Shown in pieces: positions 8,805 to 17,533 of a stretch of 64,000 nt of DNA. Every line of letters begins with the position of its first letter. Position 1 is the stretch's first letter. The translations under genes and the position numbers were made by a program. This DNA comes from Novosphingobium sp. KA1 (GTDB taxonomy: Bacteria; Pseudomonadota; Alphaproteobacteria; Sphingomonadales; Sphingomonadaceae), in NCBI RefSeq assembly GCF_017309955.1, contig NZ_CP021248.1, positions 124,001 through 188,000 on the forward strand, written 5' to 3'. The notes under the pieces are model-generated. The model was given only the letters and a program-made list of their open reading frames with translations. It was not told the DNA's origin and made no database searches.

Positions 8805-9995
8805 ATGGAACGCCGCATCTTCGAAGTGGAGCATGCCCTGTTCCGCGCCTCCGTCGCCCGCTTCATGGCTGCCGAAATTGCCCCGCATGCCGAACGCTGG
8901 CGCCGCGAGGGGATCGTCGAGCGCGAGGCCTACCTGAAAGCCGGGGCAGCGGGGCTCCTCTGCCTGTGGGCGGATACCGCCCATGGCGGCGCGGGGATGG
9001 AGGACCTGCGCTTCGACCAGATCGTCATCGAGGAGAACGTGCGCGGCGGGGAGACGGGGTTCTATCTCCATCTCCACAGCAACCTCGCGGCGCCCTATAT
9101 CGCGAAACTCGGCGCGCCTGCCCTGCGCGACCGGCTGATGCCGAAGATCATTGCCGGGCAGACCATCCTTGCCATCGCCATGACCGAAGCGGGCGGGGGA
9201 AGCGATCTGCGCGCGATCCGGACCCGGGCGGTGCGCGATGGCGATGGCTGGCGGCTCAACGGCGCCAAGACCTACATCTCCAATGGCATTCTTGCAGACG
9301 CCGTGGTCGTTGCTGCGCGGACGGGGGCGGCACGTAAGGAGGAGGCGGGCGGCGGGCAGATCGGCCTCTTCGTGGTCGAGCGCGGAATGGCCGGTTTCGA
9401 GCGGGGGCGCAGGCTTGGCAAGATGGGGCTCGCCGCGCAGGATACCGCCGAGCTGTTCCTGAGCGATGTGCAGGTTCCCGCCGAAAACCTGCTGGGCGAT
9501 CCCGCGCGCGGATTGGCCGTGCTGATCGAATTCCTGGCGACCGAGCGCCTGATCGCCGCCATCGCCAGCATGGCCGCCGCGCAGACGGCGCTGGCCCTGA
9601 CCACGGACTTCGTGAAGACCCGGATCGCGTTCGGTCGTCCCGTTGGCCTGTTCCAGCACAACCGCTTTCGTCTGGCGGCGCTGAAGGCGCGGATCGACGC
9701 CGCGCAGGTGTTTGTCGATCAGCTGGTGCTGCTGGCCAATGCCGGGCAGCTTTCCGGCGAAGCGGCCGCCGCCGCCAAGCTCATCGCCAGCGAACTGGAG
9801 GGCGAGATGACCGACCTCGGCGTGCAACTGCATGGCGGCGCCGGGTACATGGACGAATTCCGCATCAGCCGCATGTATACCGACGCGCGGATCAGTCGCA
9901 TCTTTGCCGGACCGAACGAGATCATGCTGGAAATCATCGCCCGCGGCATGGGGTTCGACGAGCGGGACTGGCCGGGCCGAGATCACAAAACGTAA
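8805..9995 (+). CDS. Acyl-CoA dehydrogenase
   Basis: FAD-dependent acyl-CoA dehydrogenase, 396 residues, making the 2,3-double bond that starts beta-oxidation. AMTEAGGGSD (125-134) is the flavin/substrate loop, and FAGPNEIM near the C-terminus is the second signature. The short-chain catalytic Glu of the usual YEGT position is absent (Ala in its place); Glu247 in ATERLIAA occupies the site used by isovaleryl-CoA and long-chain enzymes, so the protein belongs to that branch. It starts 23 bases after the synthetase stop, so the two are co-transcribed. A branched or long acyl chain is likely but unproven. Confidence 0.92.
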   Translation: MERRIFEVEHALFRASVARFMAAEIAPHAERWRREGIVEREAYLKAGAAGLLCLWADTAHGGAGMEDLRFDQIVIEENVRGGETGFYLHLHSNLAAPYIAKLGAPALRDRLMPKIIAGQTILAIAMTEAGGGSDLRAIRTRAVRDGDGWRLNGAKTYISNGILADAVVVAARTGAARKEEAGGGQIGLFVVERGMAGFERGRRLGKMGLAAQDTAELFLSDVQVPAENLLGDPARGLAVLIEFLATERLIAAIASMAAAQTALALTTDFVKTRIAFGRPVGLFQHNRFRLAALKARIDAAQVFVDQLVLLANAGQLSGEAAAAAKLIASELEGEMTDLGVQLHGGAGYMDEFRISRMYTDARISRIFAGPNEIMLEIIARGMGFDERDWPGRDHKT

Positions 9996-10144
9996 AAATC
10001 GATGCAAATTTTTGACAAGGCATCTCGCCGTGAATTGGGGTATCCCTCTCGGATCGAAAGAGCAGCCTGACTGCCGAAACGGGAAGAGGAATGGATACGC
10101 ATGAGCGTTCCTGACGGGCATTCGCGGCCCTTGCGGTGGCGGCC

Positions 10145-11062
10145 ATGATGGCGGGTCGCGGCATGGACGTGCCTCACGTCTGGCATGGCGAGGCCATAAT
10201 CGCCGACACGTTGCAGCGCGGTCCGGAAGTCAGCCTGGCATCGACCGACGGCCGCTGGCGTTTCAGCCGCTGGCGCCAGTTTGTCGGCAGCTACGCCCTG
10301 CCGGGGCTGCCCGATCCGCTGTTCGTGGTCCAGCTCGCCGGCAAGACCAGCGTGCGGACCTGGGAGCGGGACGGGTGGAGCGAGGACGCATCCTATCCCG
10401 GCGCGGCGACGATCGTACCGGCGACGATGGCGACGCGCTGGCTGGTCGACGGCGAGCTCGATGTCGTGACGCTCAGCATCGATGCGGACGAACTGCGCTC
10501 GGCGGCCGTGCTCGACCAGTTTTCCCACATGCGCTTTGCCTTCAACGATCCCCTTGGCTCGGCCTTGTCGCGCCAGATCCTGGCCGAACTCTACGAGCCG
10601 GAATCGGGCGCGCGCGATATCTACGTGGCGTCGCTGATCGATGCGCTCAAGCACCACATGATGCGTGGTCCGCGAAAGACGCTCGCGGCGGATTTTCCGA
10701 CGTCGGCCTTCTCCTCCTACCGCATTCACCACATCATGGATTCGGTGAGGCAGAAGCCCGAGGCGGAGCACAATCTGGAAAACATGGCGGCGAAAGCGGG
10801 AATCACCGCTTCCCACTTCTGCCGCGTGTTTCGCAAGGCGACAAACATGACGCCGCACCAGTTCGTCCTCAAGGTGCGGCTGGAACGGGCGCAACAGCTT
10901 CTTTCGCAGTCCGAAACCCCCATGAACGCCATCGCCGAAATGCTCGGATTCACCAGCCAGAGCAGCTTCAACCGGGCGTTCCTCAGGTTCGCCGGCGAAA
11001 CGCCGACCGCTTTCCGCAACCGCCGAGGGGCCGGCAGTCGGGGCTGGGCCGCAAACGCATGA
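10145..11062 (+). CDS. AraC-family transcriptional regulator
   Basis: Regulator of 305 residues. The N-terminal half (about 30-190) matches the AraC-binding-like sensory domain, and the last hundred residues hold two helix-turn-helix units: LENMAAKAGITASHFCRVF and a second around IAEMLGFTSQSSFNRAFLRF, ending with GETPTAFRN. It follows the acyl-CoA synthetase/dehydrogenase pair in the same direction, so it is the natural activator of this cluster. The start is uncertain: ATG at 10145 (also 10148, 10163) or GTG 10136. The 10145 ATG overlaps the stop of a 15-residue upstream reading frame (10101-10148). Confidence 0.9.
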   Translation: MMAGRGMDVPHVWHGEAIIADTLQRGPEVSLASTDGRWRFSRWRQFVGSYALPGLPDPLFVVQLAGKTSVRTWERDGWSEDASYPGAATIVPATMATRWLVDGELDVVTLSIDADELRSAAVLDQFSHMRFAFNDPLGSALSRQILAELYEPESGARDIYVASLIDALKHHMMRGPRKTLAADFPTSAFSSYRIHHIMDSVRQKPEAEHNLENMAAKAGITASHFCRVFRKATNMTPHQFVLKVRLERAQQLLSQSETPMNAIAEMLGFTSQSSFNRAFLRFAGETPTAFRNRRGAGSRGWAANA

Positions 11063-11318
11063 ACGGCCTGGGGCGGCGTGGACGGGCGATCCGCGGCCAT
11101 CGCATCGCATGTACCTCCCCTTTTATGGCCGTCGATTGTTCGTGTAATGTCGGTGCAGGACGGGTGCAGGCCGAAGCGTGGGTTGCGTGAAATTCGGGTT
11201 GCCGCTCGCCAGCCGTCGTTGACGTCCGGTGCATGCATCGGATTGACGGCGGCGGCGTACTTGTAGGTCGCGGAATTGCCGAACTATTTCATCTCCACGA
11301 AACTGGTGGAGAAAGCCC

Positions 11319-12863
11319 GTGCGATTGCGTCTGATAGTGTGCTGCCCCCTGGTCCCGGGACTGATGCTGGCGGGCTGTGGCGGTTCGAGACCTGCCGGCG
11401 AGGCGGGGTACGAGGCGATGGCGGGGAACGCCGAAAGCGGCGAGCGATACGATGGCAAGGCGGTCAGCCCGATCCACCGGGTCGCGAGCGAGCCGGTCTC
11501 GACGTTCGCGGTCGATGTCGACACGGGCTCCTATGCCAATGTCCGGCGCATGCTGATGGGCGGTCAGCCGGTGCCGCCCGAGGCGGTGCGGACCGAGGAA
11601 ATGATCAACTATTTCCGCTATGACTATCCCGCCCCGACAGACCGCTCCACGCCCTTCAGCGTGACCACCGATCTTGCCGTCACCCCGTGGAATCCGCAGA
11701 CCCGCCTGCTGCGCATCGGCCTGCGCGGTTACGATGCCCCGCGCGCGCAGCGGCCGGCGGCGAACCTCGTGTTCATGGTCGACGTTTCGGGTTCGATGGA
11801 TGCGCCGGACAAGCTGCCGCTGGTCAGGCAGGCCTTGTCGATCCTTGCCGAGGGCCTGCGCGCGGACGACAGCGTTTCCATCCTCACCTACTCGGGTTCG
11901 GTGGAGACGCTGATCGAGGGCAGCCACGATCCGGCAGCGATCAGGGCGGCGCTGTCCGGGCTGACGGCCGGGGGCGGCACGGCGGGCGGTCCGGCCCTGT
12001 CGATGGCCTACGAGCTGGCCCGTGCGCATCGCATCCCGGGCGGCATCAACCGGATCGTCATGGCCACCGACGGGGACTTCAACCTTGGTCTGTCGGACCA
12101 GAAGGGGCTTGAGGCCATGGTCCGCCAGAACCGCGAAGACGGCATCAGCCTGACCACGCTCGGCTTCGGGCAGGGCAATTACAACGATGCGATGATGGAG
12201 GCGGTCGCCGATCTCGGCAACGGCAACCACGCCTATATCGACAGCGCCATGGAGGCGCGCAAGGTGCTGGACGAGGAACTGTCCTCCACCCTGTTCACCA
12301 TCGCCAGGGACGTGAAAGTGCAGGTGGAGTTCAATCCGGCGGCGGTCGGCGAGTACCGCCTGATCGGCTATGAGAACCGCGCGCTGCGCGAGGAGGACTT
12401 TGCCGACGACAAGGTGGACGCGGGCGAGATCGGGGCGGGGCATCAGGTCACCGCGCTCTACGAGATCGTGCCTGCCGGTCAGCAGGGGTGGTTGCCGGCG
12501 CGTCGGTATGCCGCCAATGGCGCGCCGCCGCCGGTTCCGGCCGGCGATGCCTCCGAAGCGGCGACCGTGCGGCTGCGCTACAAGTTGCCGGATGGCACCG
12601 AAAGCCGGTTGATCGAGGTGCCGGTGGCGGCGGGCCGTCTTGCGGCGGCAAAGGCGCCGACGGGGGACATGGCCTTTGCCATTGCGGTGGCCGCTTTCGG
12701 GCAGAAGCTGCGCGGCGATACCCGGCTGGGCCGGTTCGACTATGGCGACATCGCGAGCCTGGCGGGGCCGCAGGGCGATTACTGGCGCAAGGAGTTCGTG
12801 GAACTGACGCGGCTTGCCGCCAGCCGCGCGCCTGCCGGGACGGAGACTTCCGCCGCCGAGTAA
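11319..12863 (+). CDS. von Willebrand factor A lipoprotein (YfbK-like)
   Basis: Predicted lipoprotein of 514 residues: the hydrophobic N-terminus ends in LMLAGC with lipid-attachment Cys20. A YfbK-type N-terminal region (about 60-115, FAVDVDTGSYANVRRML) leads to a VWA domain with MIDAS motif DVSGS (155-159) and a later ATDGDF; the last third matches the DUF3520 domain that follows VWA in this family. It presumably binds a metal-dependent partner in the periplasm or at a membrane. GTG at 11319 has GGAG nine bases upstream and is the only start giving the lipoprotein signal. No partner gene adjoins it. The family's function is unsettled. Confidence 0.88.
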   Translation: MRLRLIVCCPLVPGLMLAGCGGSRPAGEAGYEAMAGNAESGERYDGKAVSPIHRVASEPVSTFAVDVDTGSYANVRRMLMGGQPVPPEAVRTEEMINYFRYDYPAPTDRSTPFSVTTDLAVTPWNPQTRLLRIGLRGYDAPRAQRPAANLVFMVDVSGSMDAPDKLPLVRQALSILAEGLRADDSVSILTYSGSVETLIEGSHDPAAIRAALSGLTAGGGTAGGPALSMAYELARAHRIPGGINRIVMATDGDFNLGLSDQKGLEAMVRQNREDGISLTTLGFGQGNYNDAMMEAVADLGNGNHAYIDSAMEARKVLDEELSSTLFTIARDVKVQVEFNPAAVGEYRLIGYENRALREEDFADDKVDAGEIGAGHQVTALYEIVPAGQQGWLPARRYAANGAPPPVPAGDASEAATVRLRYKLPDGTESRLIEVPVAAGRLAAAKAPTGDMAFAIAVAAFGQKLRGDTRLGRFDYGDIASLAGPQGDYWRKEFVELTRLAASRAPAGTETSAAE

Positions 12864-12906
12864 CGCGGCGACTTTCCCCACGATCGCGCGCGTTCCTCTG
12901 GCCAGC

Positions 12907-12937
12907 CCGATCCGCCCGTGCCATCAGGGCGGATCGG
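12907..12937. terminator. GC-rich stem-loop after the VWA gene
   Basis: Perfect 11-base inverted repeat (CCGATCCGCCC / GGGCGGATCGG) with a 9-base loop, between the VWA stop at 12863 and the OPT start at 12967. There is no T-tract, so termination is not assured; it could instead be a processing or attenuation structure in a VWA-OPT transcript. Confidence 0.4.
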
Positions 12938-12966
12938 CGCAGGGCCGGATCGAAGGTACAGCAAGA

Positions 12967-14946
12967 ATGACAGGCATTTCCGAGGCCACGCCAGCCAGCG
13001 CGCGGCCGATGGCGGAACTCACGCTGCGCGGCGTGCTGCTGGGCGGGGCGATCACCCTGCTGTTCACGGCGGCGAACGTCTATCTCGGGCTCAAGGTCGG
13101 GCTGACCTTTGCGACCTCGATTCCCGCCGCCGTCATCTCGATGGCGATCCTGCGCATGCTGGGCAATTCGACGATCCTGGAAAACAACATCGTCCAGACC
13201 GTGGCGAGTGCGGCGGGCACGCTGGCGGCGATCATCTTCGTGTTGCCGGGGCTCGTCATGATCGGCTGGTGGCAGGGCTTCCCTTATTGGACCACGGCGG
13301 CGATCACCGGCACCGGCGGTATCCTGGGCGTGCTGTTCTCGGTGCCGCTGCGCCGCGCGCTGGTGGTCGATACACCGCTTCCCTATCCCGAAGGCCATGC
13401 CGCCGCCGAAGTGCTGCGGGTCGGTTTCGCCAGCGAGCAGGGCGCGGCGGAGAGTGCCAGGGGCCTCTCGGTGCTGGCCTGGAACACGGTGGCCTCGGCC
13501 GCCTTCGCGATCCTGACGCAGACCAAGCTGATTGCCGCCGAAGCTTCGGTGTGGTTCCGCACCGGGGCCGGGGCGACCGGCATTTCCGGCGGGCTTTCGT
13601 TTGCGCTGCTGGGGGTCGGCCATCTCGTCGGGATCTCGGTGGGCATGGCGATGCTGCTGGGCCTTGTCGTCGGCTGGTGGGTGCTGCTGCCGATGCTGAC
13701 CGCCAATCATCCGATGCCGGGTGCCAGCGTGGAAGACTGGGCGGGCAGCGTGTTCAGCGCCGATGTGCGCTTCTTCGGCGCGGGGGTGATTGCGGTTGCC
13801 GCCATCTGGACGCTGCTGCGCATCGCCGGGCCGGTGGTTTCGGGCGTGCGCTCGGCGCTGGCGGCCAGCCGGGCGCGCAGTGCCGGGCAGGAACTGGCGC
13901 TGGAAGAGCGCGACATGCCGATCGGCATCGTCGCTGCCGCGACGATGGCGATGCTGGTGCCCATCGGCATCCTGCTCACCAGCGTGCTGTCGGGCGGACC
14001 GCTGGCCGGTTCCTCGCTCCTTCTGGTGGGCGGCGCGCTGCTGTTCGTGCTGGTGATCGGCCTCTTGATCGCGGCGGTCTGCGGCTACATGGCGGGCCTG
14101 ATCGGGGCGTCGAACTCGCCGGTCTCGGGCATCGGCATCCTTGCCGTGGTGGCCGCCTCGATCCTGCTGGTGGGCCTGTTCGGGCGTGACCAGAACGCGG
14201 ATACGGCGGCGGCGCTCGTCGCCTATGCGCTGATCGTCACCGGCGTGGTGTTCGGCGTGGCGACGATCTCCAACGACAACCTGCAGGACCTCAAGACCGG
14301 CCAGCTGGTCGGCGCGACGCCGTGGAAGCAGCAGGTGGCGCTGGTTATCGGCGTGGTGTTCGGTTCGCTGGTGATTCCGCCGGTGCTGAACCTGCTGAAC
14401 ATGACCGTCGGTTTTGCCGGAGCGCCCGGCGCGACCGCCGAGGCCCTGCCTGCCCCGCAGGCGGCGCTGATCTCGGCGCTGGCCAAGGGCGTGCTGGGCG
14501 GCGATCTCAACTGGGCGATGATCGGCTGGGGCGCGGCGGCGGGCGCGGCCTTCGTGGCGCTCGACGAAGTGCTGGGGCTGACGGGCCGCCTGCGGCTGCC
14601 GCCGCTGGCGGTCGGCATCGGCATCTACCTGCCGATGAGCGTGATCCTGCCCACCGTCACCGGCGCGATCGTCGGCTGGTTCTACGACCGCTGGGCCGCG
14701 CGCCGCGCCGATCCCGAGTTTGCCCACCGCATGGGCGTGCTGACCGCGACGGGCCTCATCGTTGGCGAAAGCCTGTGGGGTGTCGGCTTCGCGCTGATCG
14801 TCTGGGCGACCAACAGCGAGGCGCCGCTGGCGCTGGTGGGCGCCCTTGGCAAGATCCCGCTGGTGGCGGGCACGGTGCTGTTCGTGCTGATGGTGGCCGG
14901 GCTCTACCGGCGCACGCGGGGGCTGGTTACCGCCCCCGCCGCGTAA
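12967..14946 (+). CDS. OPT-family oligopeptide transporter
   Basis: Polytopic inner-membrane protein of 659 residues with many hydrophobic segments over its whole length. The N-terminal block (LRGVLLGGAITLLFTAANVYLG, about 18-39) and the PYPEGHAAAEVL motif near 139 are hallmarks of the OPT family of proton-coupled transporters of small peptides or metal-chelate conjugates; bacterial members are mostly uncharacterised. The ATG at 12967 is chosen because upstream codons are not hydrophobic and lie in the preceding stem-loop. It has no substrate-binding or peptidase neighbour, so the cargo is unknown. Confidence 0.9.
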   Translation: MTGISEATPASARPMAELTLRGVLLGGAITLLFTAANVYLGLKVGLTFATSIPAAVISMAILRMLGNSTILENNIVQTVASAAGTLAAIIFVLPGLVMIGWWQGFPYWTTAAITGTGGILGVLFSVPLRRALVVDTPLPYPEGHAAAEVLRVGFASEQGAAESARGLSVLAWNTVASAAFAILTQTKLIAAEASVWFRTGAGATGISGGLSFALLGVGHLVGISVGMAMLLGLVVGWWVLLPMLTANHPMPGASVEDWAGSVFSADVRFFGAGVIAVAAIWTLLRIAGPVVSGVRSALAASRARSAGQELALEERDMPIGIVAAATMAMLVPIGILLTSVLSGGPLAGSSLLLVGGALLFVLVIGLLIAAVCGYMAGLIGASNSPVSGIGILAVVAASILLVGLFGRDQNADTAAALVAYALIVTGVVFGVATISNDNLQDLKTGQLVGATPWKQQVALVIGVVFGSLVIPPVLNLLNMTVGFAGAPGATAEALPAPQAALISALAKGVLGGDLNWAMIGWGAAAGAAFVALDEVLGLTGRLRLPPLAVGIGIYLPMSVILPTVTGAIVGWFYDRWAARRADPEFAHRMGVLTATGLIVGESLWGVGFALIVWATNSEAPLALVGALGKIPLVAGTVLFVLMVAGLYRRTRGLVTAPAA

Positions 14947-14953
14947 GACGGCA

Positions 14954-14975
14954 CCGGCCGGTGCGCACCGGCCGG
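14954..14975. terminator. Palindromic hairpin between convergent genes
   Basis: A 22-base palindrome (CCGGCCGGTGC / GCACCGGCCGG) fills the 40-base gap between the OPT stop (14946) and the trhO stop (14987). Its place between convergent genes fits a bidirectional terminator; there is no clear T-run. Confidence 0.45.
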
Positions 14976-14986
14976 ATCATCGCGAA

Positions 14987-15964
14987 TTAGTCGGCGCGTA
15001 CGGCTCCAACATGCGCAACGCCGCGCGTGGCGGCGAGCATTTCCTGGCGGTGCCGCTCGCGATAGGAGGCGCGCTGTTCGTCCGTGCGTTCGGCGTGGCA
15101 GGCCGGGCAGCACACGCCTTCCTCGTAGAGCGGGGAGGCGACGTCCTCGGCGTTTACCGGGCGGCGACAGGCGTGGCACAGCACGTGCGAACCTTCGACA
15201 AGGCCGTGGCCGATCGTCACCCGCTGGTCGAACACGAAGCATTCGCCGCGCCACAGGCTCTCGTCCTCGGGCACGGTTTCGAGGTACTTCAGGATGCCGC
15301 CCTTGAGGTGGTAGACTTCGTCGATGCCTTCCTGCTTGAGGAACGCGGTCGATTTCTCGCAGCGGATGCCGCCGGTGCAGAACATCGCGACCTTGGGCGT
15401 CCTGCCCGCTGCCGCTGCGGCGCTCTCGGCCATCAGGCGGTCGCGTTCGGCGCGGAACCAGGCGGGAAAGTCACGGAAAGTGGCGGTTTTCGGGTCGATG
15501 GCGCCTTCGAACGTGCCCACCGCCACTTCGTAGTCGTTGCGGGTATCGATGACGATGGTGTCGGGATCGGCGATCAGCGCGTTCCAGTCCTGCGGCTCGA
15601 CATAAGTGCCCACGACGGCCAGCGGATCGACTTCGGGCTCGCCCATGGTCACGATCTCGCGCTTCAGGCGCACTTTCATGCGGTGGAACGGCATCGCCGA
15701 AGCGCGCGAGAACTTGACGTCGAGGTCGGCGCAATCGGGCAGCGCGCGGATGTGGTCCAGCACCGCGGCGATGCCCGCGTCGCTGCCGGCGATGGTGCCG
15801 TTGATCCCCTCATGCGCCAGCAGCAGGGTGCCGCGGATGCCGTTATCGCGGCACACCTGGTCAAGCGGATCGCGCAAGGCGGCGAAGTCCGCGAACGGGG
15901 TAAAGCGGTACAGCGCGGCCACGCAGAAGGTGGCCGCTTCGGAGTCGCGGCTGAGGGTATCCAT
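14987..15964 (-). CDS. trhO: tRNA uridine(34) hydroxylase TrhO (rhodanese-domain YceA family)
   Basis: Cytoplasmic oxygen-dependent tRNA hydroxylase that makes 5-hydroxyuridine at the wobble position. The 325-residue protein has an N-terminal ferredoxin-like domain (about 12-100), a rhodanese domain (about 125-235) with active-site Cys196 in [11 protein letters not shown], the family signature, and a C-terminal cysteine-rich tail (CHAC at 263-266, CCPAC at 285-289). Length and domain order match YceA/TrhO. ATG at 15964 is the natural start. It is 24 bases from the stop of the Hsp70-like gene on the same strand, so the two may share a transcript. Confidence 0.94.
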   Translation of the reverse strand: MDTLSRDSEAATFCVAALYRFTPFADFAALRDPLDQVCRDNGIRGTLLLAHEGINGTIAGSDAGIAAVLDHIRALPDCADLDVKFSRASAMPFHRMKVRLKREIVTMGEPEVDPLAVVGTYVEPQDWNALIADPDTIVIDTRNDYEVAVGTFEGAIDPKTATFRDFPAWFRAERDRLMAESAAAAAGRTPKVAMFCTGGIRCEKSTAFLKQEGIDEVYHLKGGILKYLETVPEDESLWRGECFVFDQRVTIGHGLVEGSHVLCHACRRPVNAEDVASPLYEEGVCCPACHAERTDEQRASYRERHRQEMLAATRGVAHVGAVRAD

Positions 15965-15988
15965 CGCGCGCCCATAGCGTGAACGCGT

Positions 15989-17329
15989 TCAGACTTCTAC
16001 GCTGTCGTCCTCGTCTTCGTCCTCGGCGGTCCATTCGGACAAGTCGGCGGACTGGCCGATCAGCGCGAGGCCGTGGGCGATCGAGGTCAGTTCGTCGCCG
16101 GTGGCAATCCGGCCTTCGCCGAAGCGGCGTTCGAACAGCGCGCGCACGGCCGGGATCAGCGAGGAGCCGCCGGTCAGGAACACGTGGTCGATCTGGTCCG
16201 GCTGCAACCCGGCCTTGGCCAGCGCGCGGTCGACGGTCTGGTCGATGCGCTGGAGGTCGGGGGCGATCCAGCGCTCGAAATCGGCGCGGCTGACGTCGGC
16301 GTCGATGGTGAGGTTGTCGCTCTCGAAGCGCAGCGCGCCCTGCTCGGCGCCCGACAGCGCCCGCTTGAGCCGGCCGACCGCCTCGTAAAGCCCGAAGCCC
16401 AGTTCATGCTCGACCACCGCGATCATGCGGTCGATGGCGGCAGGGTCGGTGGCGCCGTGCCTGAGGCGGGCCAGCTGCTCCAGCGTGCGGCGGTTGCGCA
16501 TCAGCGCGAGGCGCGACCAGTCGCCGAAATCGGCGAAGTGGCCGGGCGGAATTTCCAGCACCTTGTCGAACGAGCGGTAAGTACCGCCCTTGCCGAGCAG
16601 CGGCAGGACCAGATGGTCCATGATCCGGTAGTCGAAACGGTCACCGGCAATGCCGATGCCGGCCGCGCCCAGCGGCACGCAGCGCCGCGCGGCGCCGGGC
16701 GCCTCGACCCGGACGATGGAAAAGTCGCTGGTGCCGCCGCCGAAGTCGGCCACCAGCAAGGTCGCCGGTTCGGACAGGCGCGAGGCAAAGCTGAAGGCGG
16801 CGCCCATCGGTTCGTAGACGTAGTGGACCGGGCGGCCGAGCATCGCGAACATCGCGTCGTAGCGCTTGCGGGCCAGCGCCGCGTCAGGCCGCGCGCCGAC
16901 GTAGCGCACCGGGCGGCCGATCACGATCCGCTCTGGCAGGTCACGCAAGGAGGCGCCGCCGTGGGCCATCAGGTGGGTGAGGAACACTTGCCCGAGTTCC
17001 TCGAAGCGCAGGCGCTTTTCGAACAGGTTGGCATGTTCGAAGGTGGCGCTTGCCGCGACCGACTTGAACGATTGCAGGAAGCGCGAGCCTTGCGGGAAGT
17101 CAAGGAATTCGGCGATGGCCCAGGGGCCTGCCTCATGGGCCAGCCCGCCTGGGAACGGGCCGCCCTTCACCGCATCGTCCTGCCAGAAGCACAACGCCGA
17201 GCGGAACACCGAGGACGGCCCGCCGGGTGCCGCGAACTCGACGAGGTCTGCCTCGCCCGGCGCGCCGGAGAGGGCGATGACCGAATTGGTCGTGCCGAAG
17301 TCGATGCCGACGGAGGAGGGCGCGGTCAT
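15989..17329 (-). CDS. Hsp70-like (YegD-type) ATPase
   Basis: A 446-residue actin-fold protein of the Hsp70 superfamily that has the nucleotide-binding domain but is too short for a normal DnaK substrate domain. GIDFGTTNSVIAL (8-20) is the phosphate-1 loop, VADFGGGTSDFS in the middle is phosphate-2, and VFLTGGSSLIPA near the C-terminus is the adenosine motif. It resembles E. coli YegD. The acidic tail (EWTAEDEDEDD) ends the protein. The ATG at 17329 has AAGGA upstream; further in-frame codons lack family similarity. No DnaJ or GrpE neighbour is present, so its partner is unknown. Confidence 0.9.
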   Translation of the reverse strand: MTAPSSVGIDFGTTNSVIALSGAPGEADLVEFAAPGGPSSVFRSALCFWQDDAVKGGPFPGGLAHEAGPWAIAEFLDFPQGSRFLQSFKSVAASATFEHANLFEKRLRFEELGQVFLTHLMAHGGASLRDLPERIVIGRPVRYVGARPDAALARKRYDAMFAMLGRPVHYVYEPMGAAFSFASRLSEPATLLVADFGGGTSDFSIVRVEAPGAARRCVPLGAAGIGIAGDRFDYRIMDHLVLPLLGKGGTYRSFDKVLEIPPGHFADFGDWSRLALMRNRRTLEQLARLRHGATDPAAIDRMIAVVEHELGFGLYEAVGRLKRALSGAEQGALRFESDNLTIDADVSRADFERWIAPDLQRIDQTVDRALAKAGLQPDQIDHVFLTGGSSLIPAVRALFERRFGEGRIATGDELTSIAHGLALIGQSADLSEWTAEDEDEDDSVEV

Positions 17330-17454
17330 GGGGGATCCTTGAAACGGTCTTGGGAGCAGGGGCTTCGCGAACGCTGGCACAGGAATCTCGCCAGCGAAAG
17401 CGGGCGGCGCCTATTGCAGTCCTTTTGCGGTCCCGCAAGCCATGGCGCAAACGA

Positions 17455-17492
17455 CTTCCCCCGCGCGCCTGCGGGGAGGCGCGCGGGGGAAG
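17455..17492 (-). terminator. Strong stem-loop downstream of the siderophore receptor
   Basis: Perfect 16-base inverted repeat with a 6-base loop, 41 bases beyond the stop of the receptor gene ending at 17534. On the minus strand it is followed by TCGTTTG, a weak T-run. This is a likely terminator of the receptor transcript. Confidence 0.65.
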
Positions 17493-17533
17493 CGGGTCTG
17501 GTCAGGGTGCGGGGCTTTCGCCCGCTTATCGGT

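Noticed and set aside
17455..17492. The 16-base inverted repeat as a transposon end or attachment site
   Set aside because: No second copy or target duplication seen; its place after a gene fits a terminator better.
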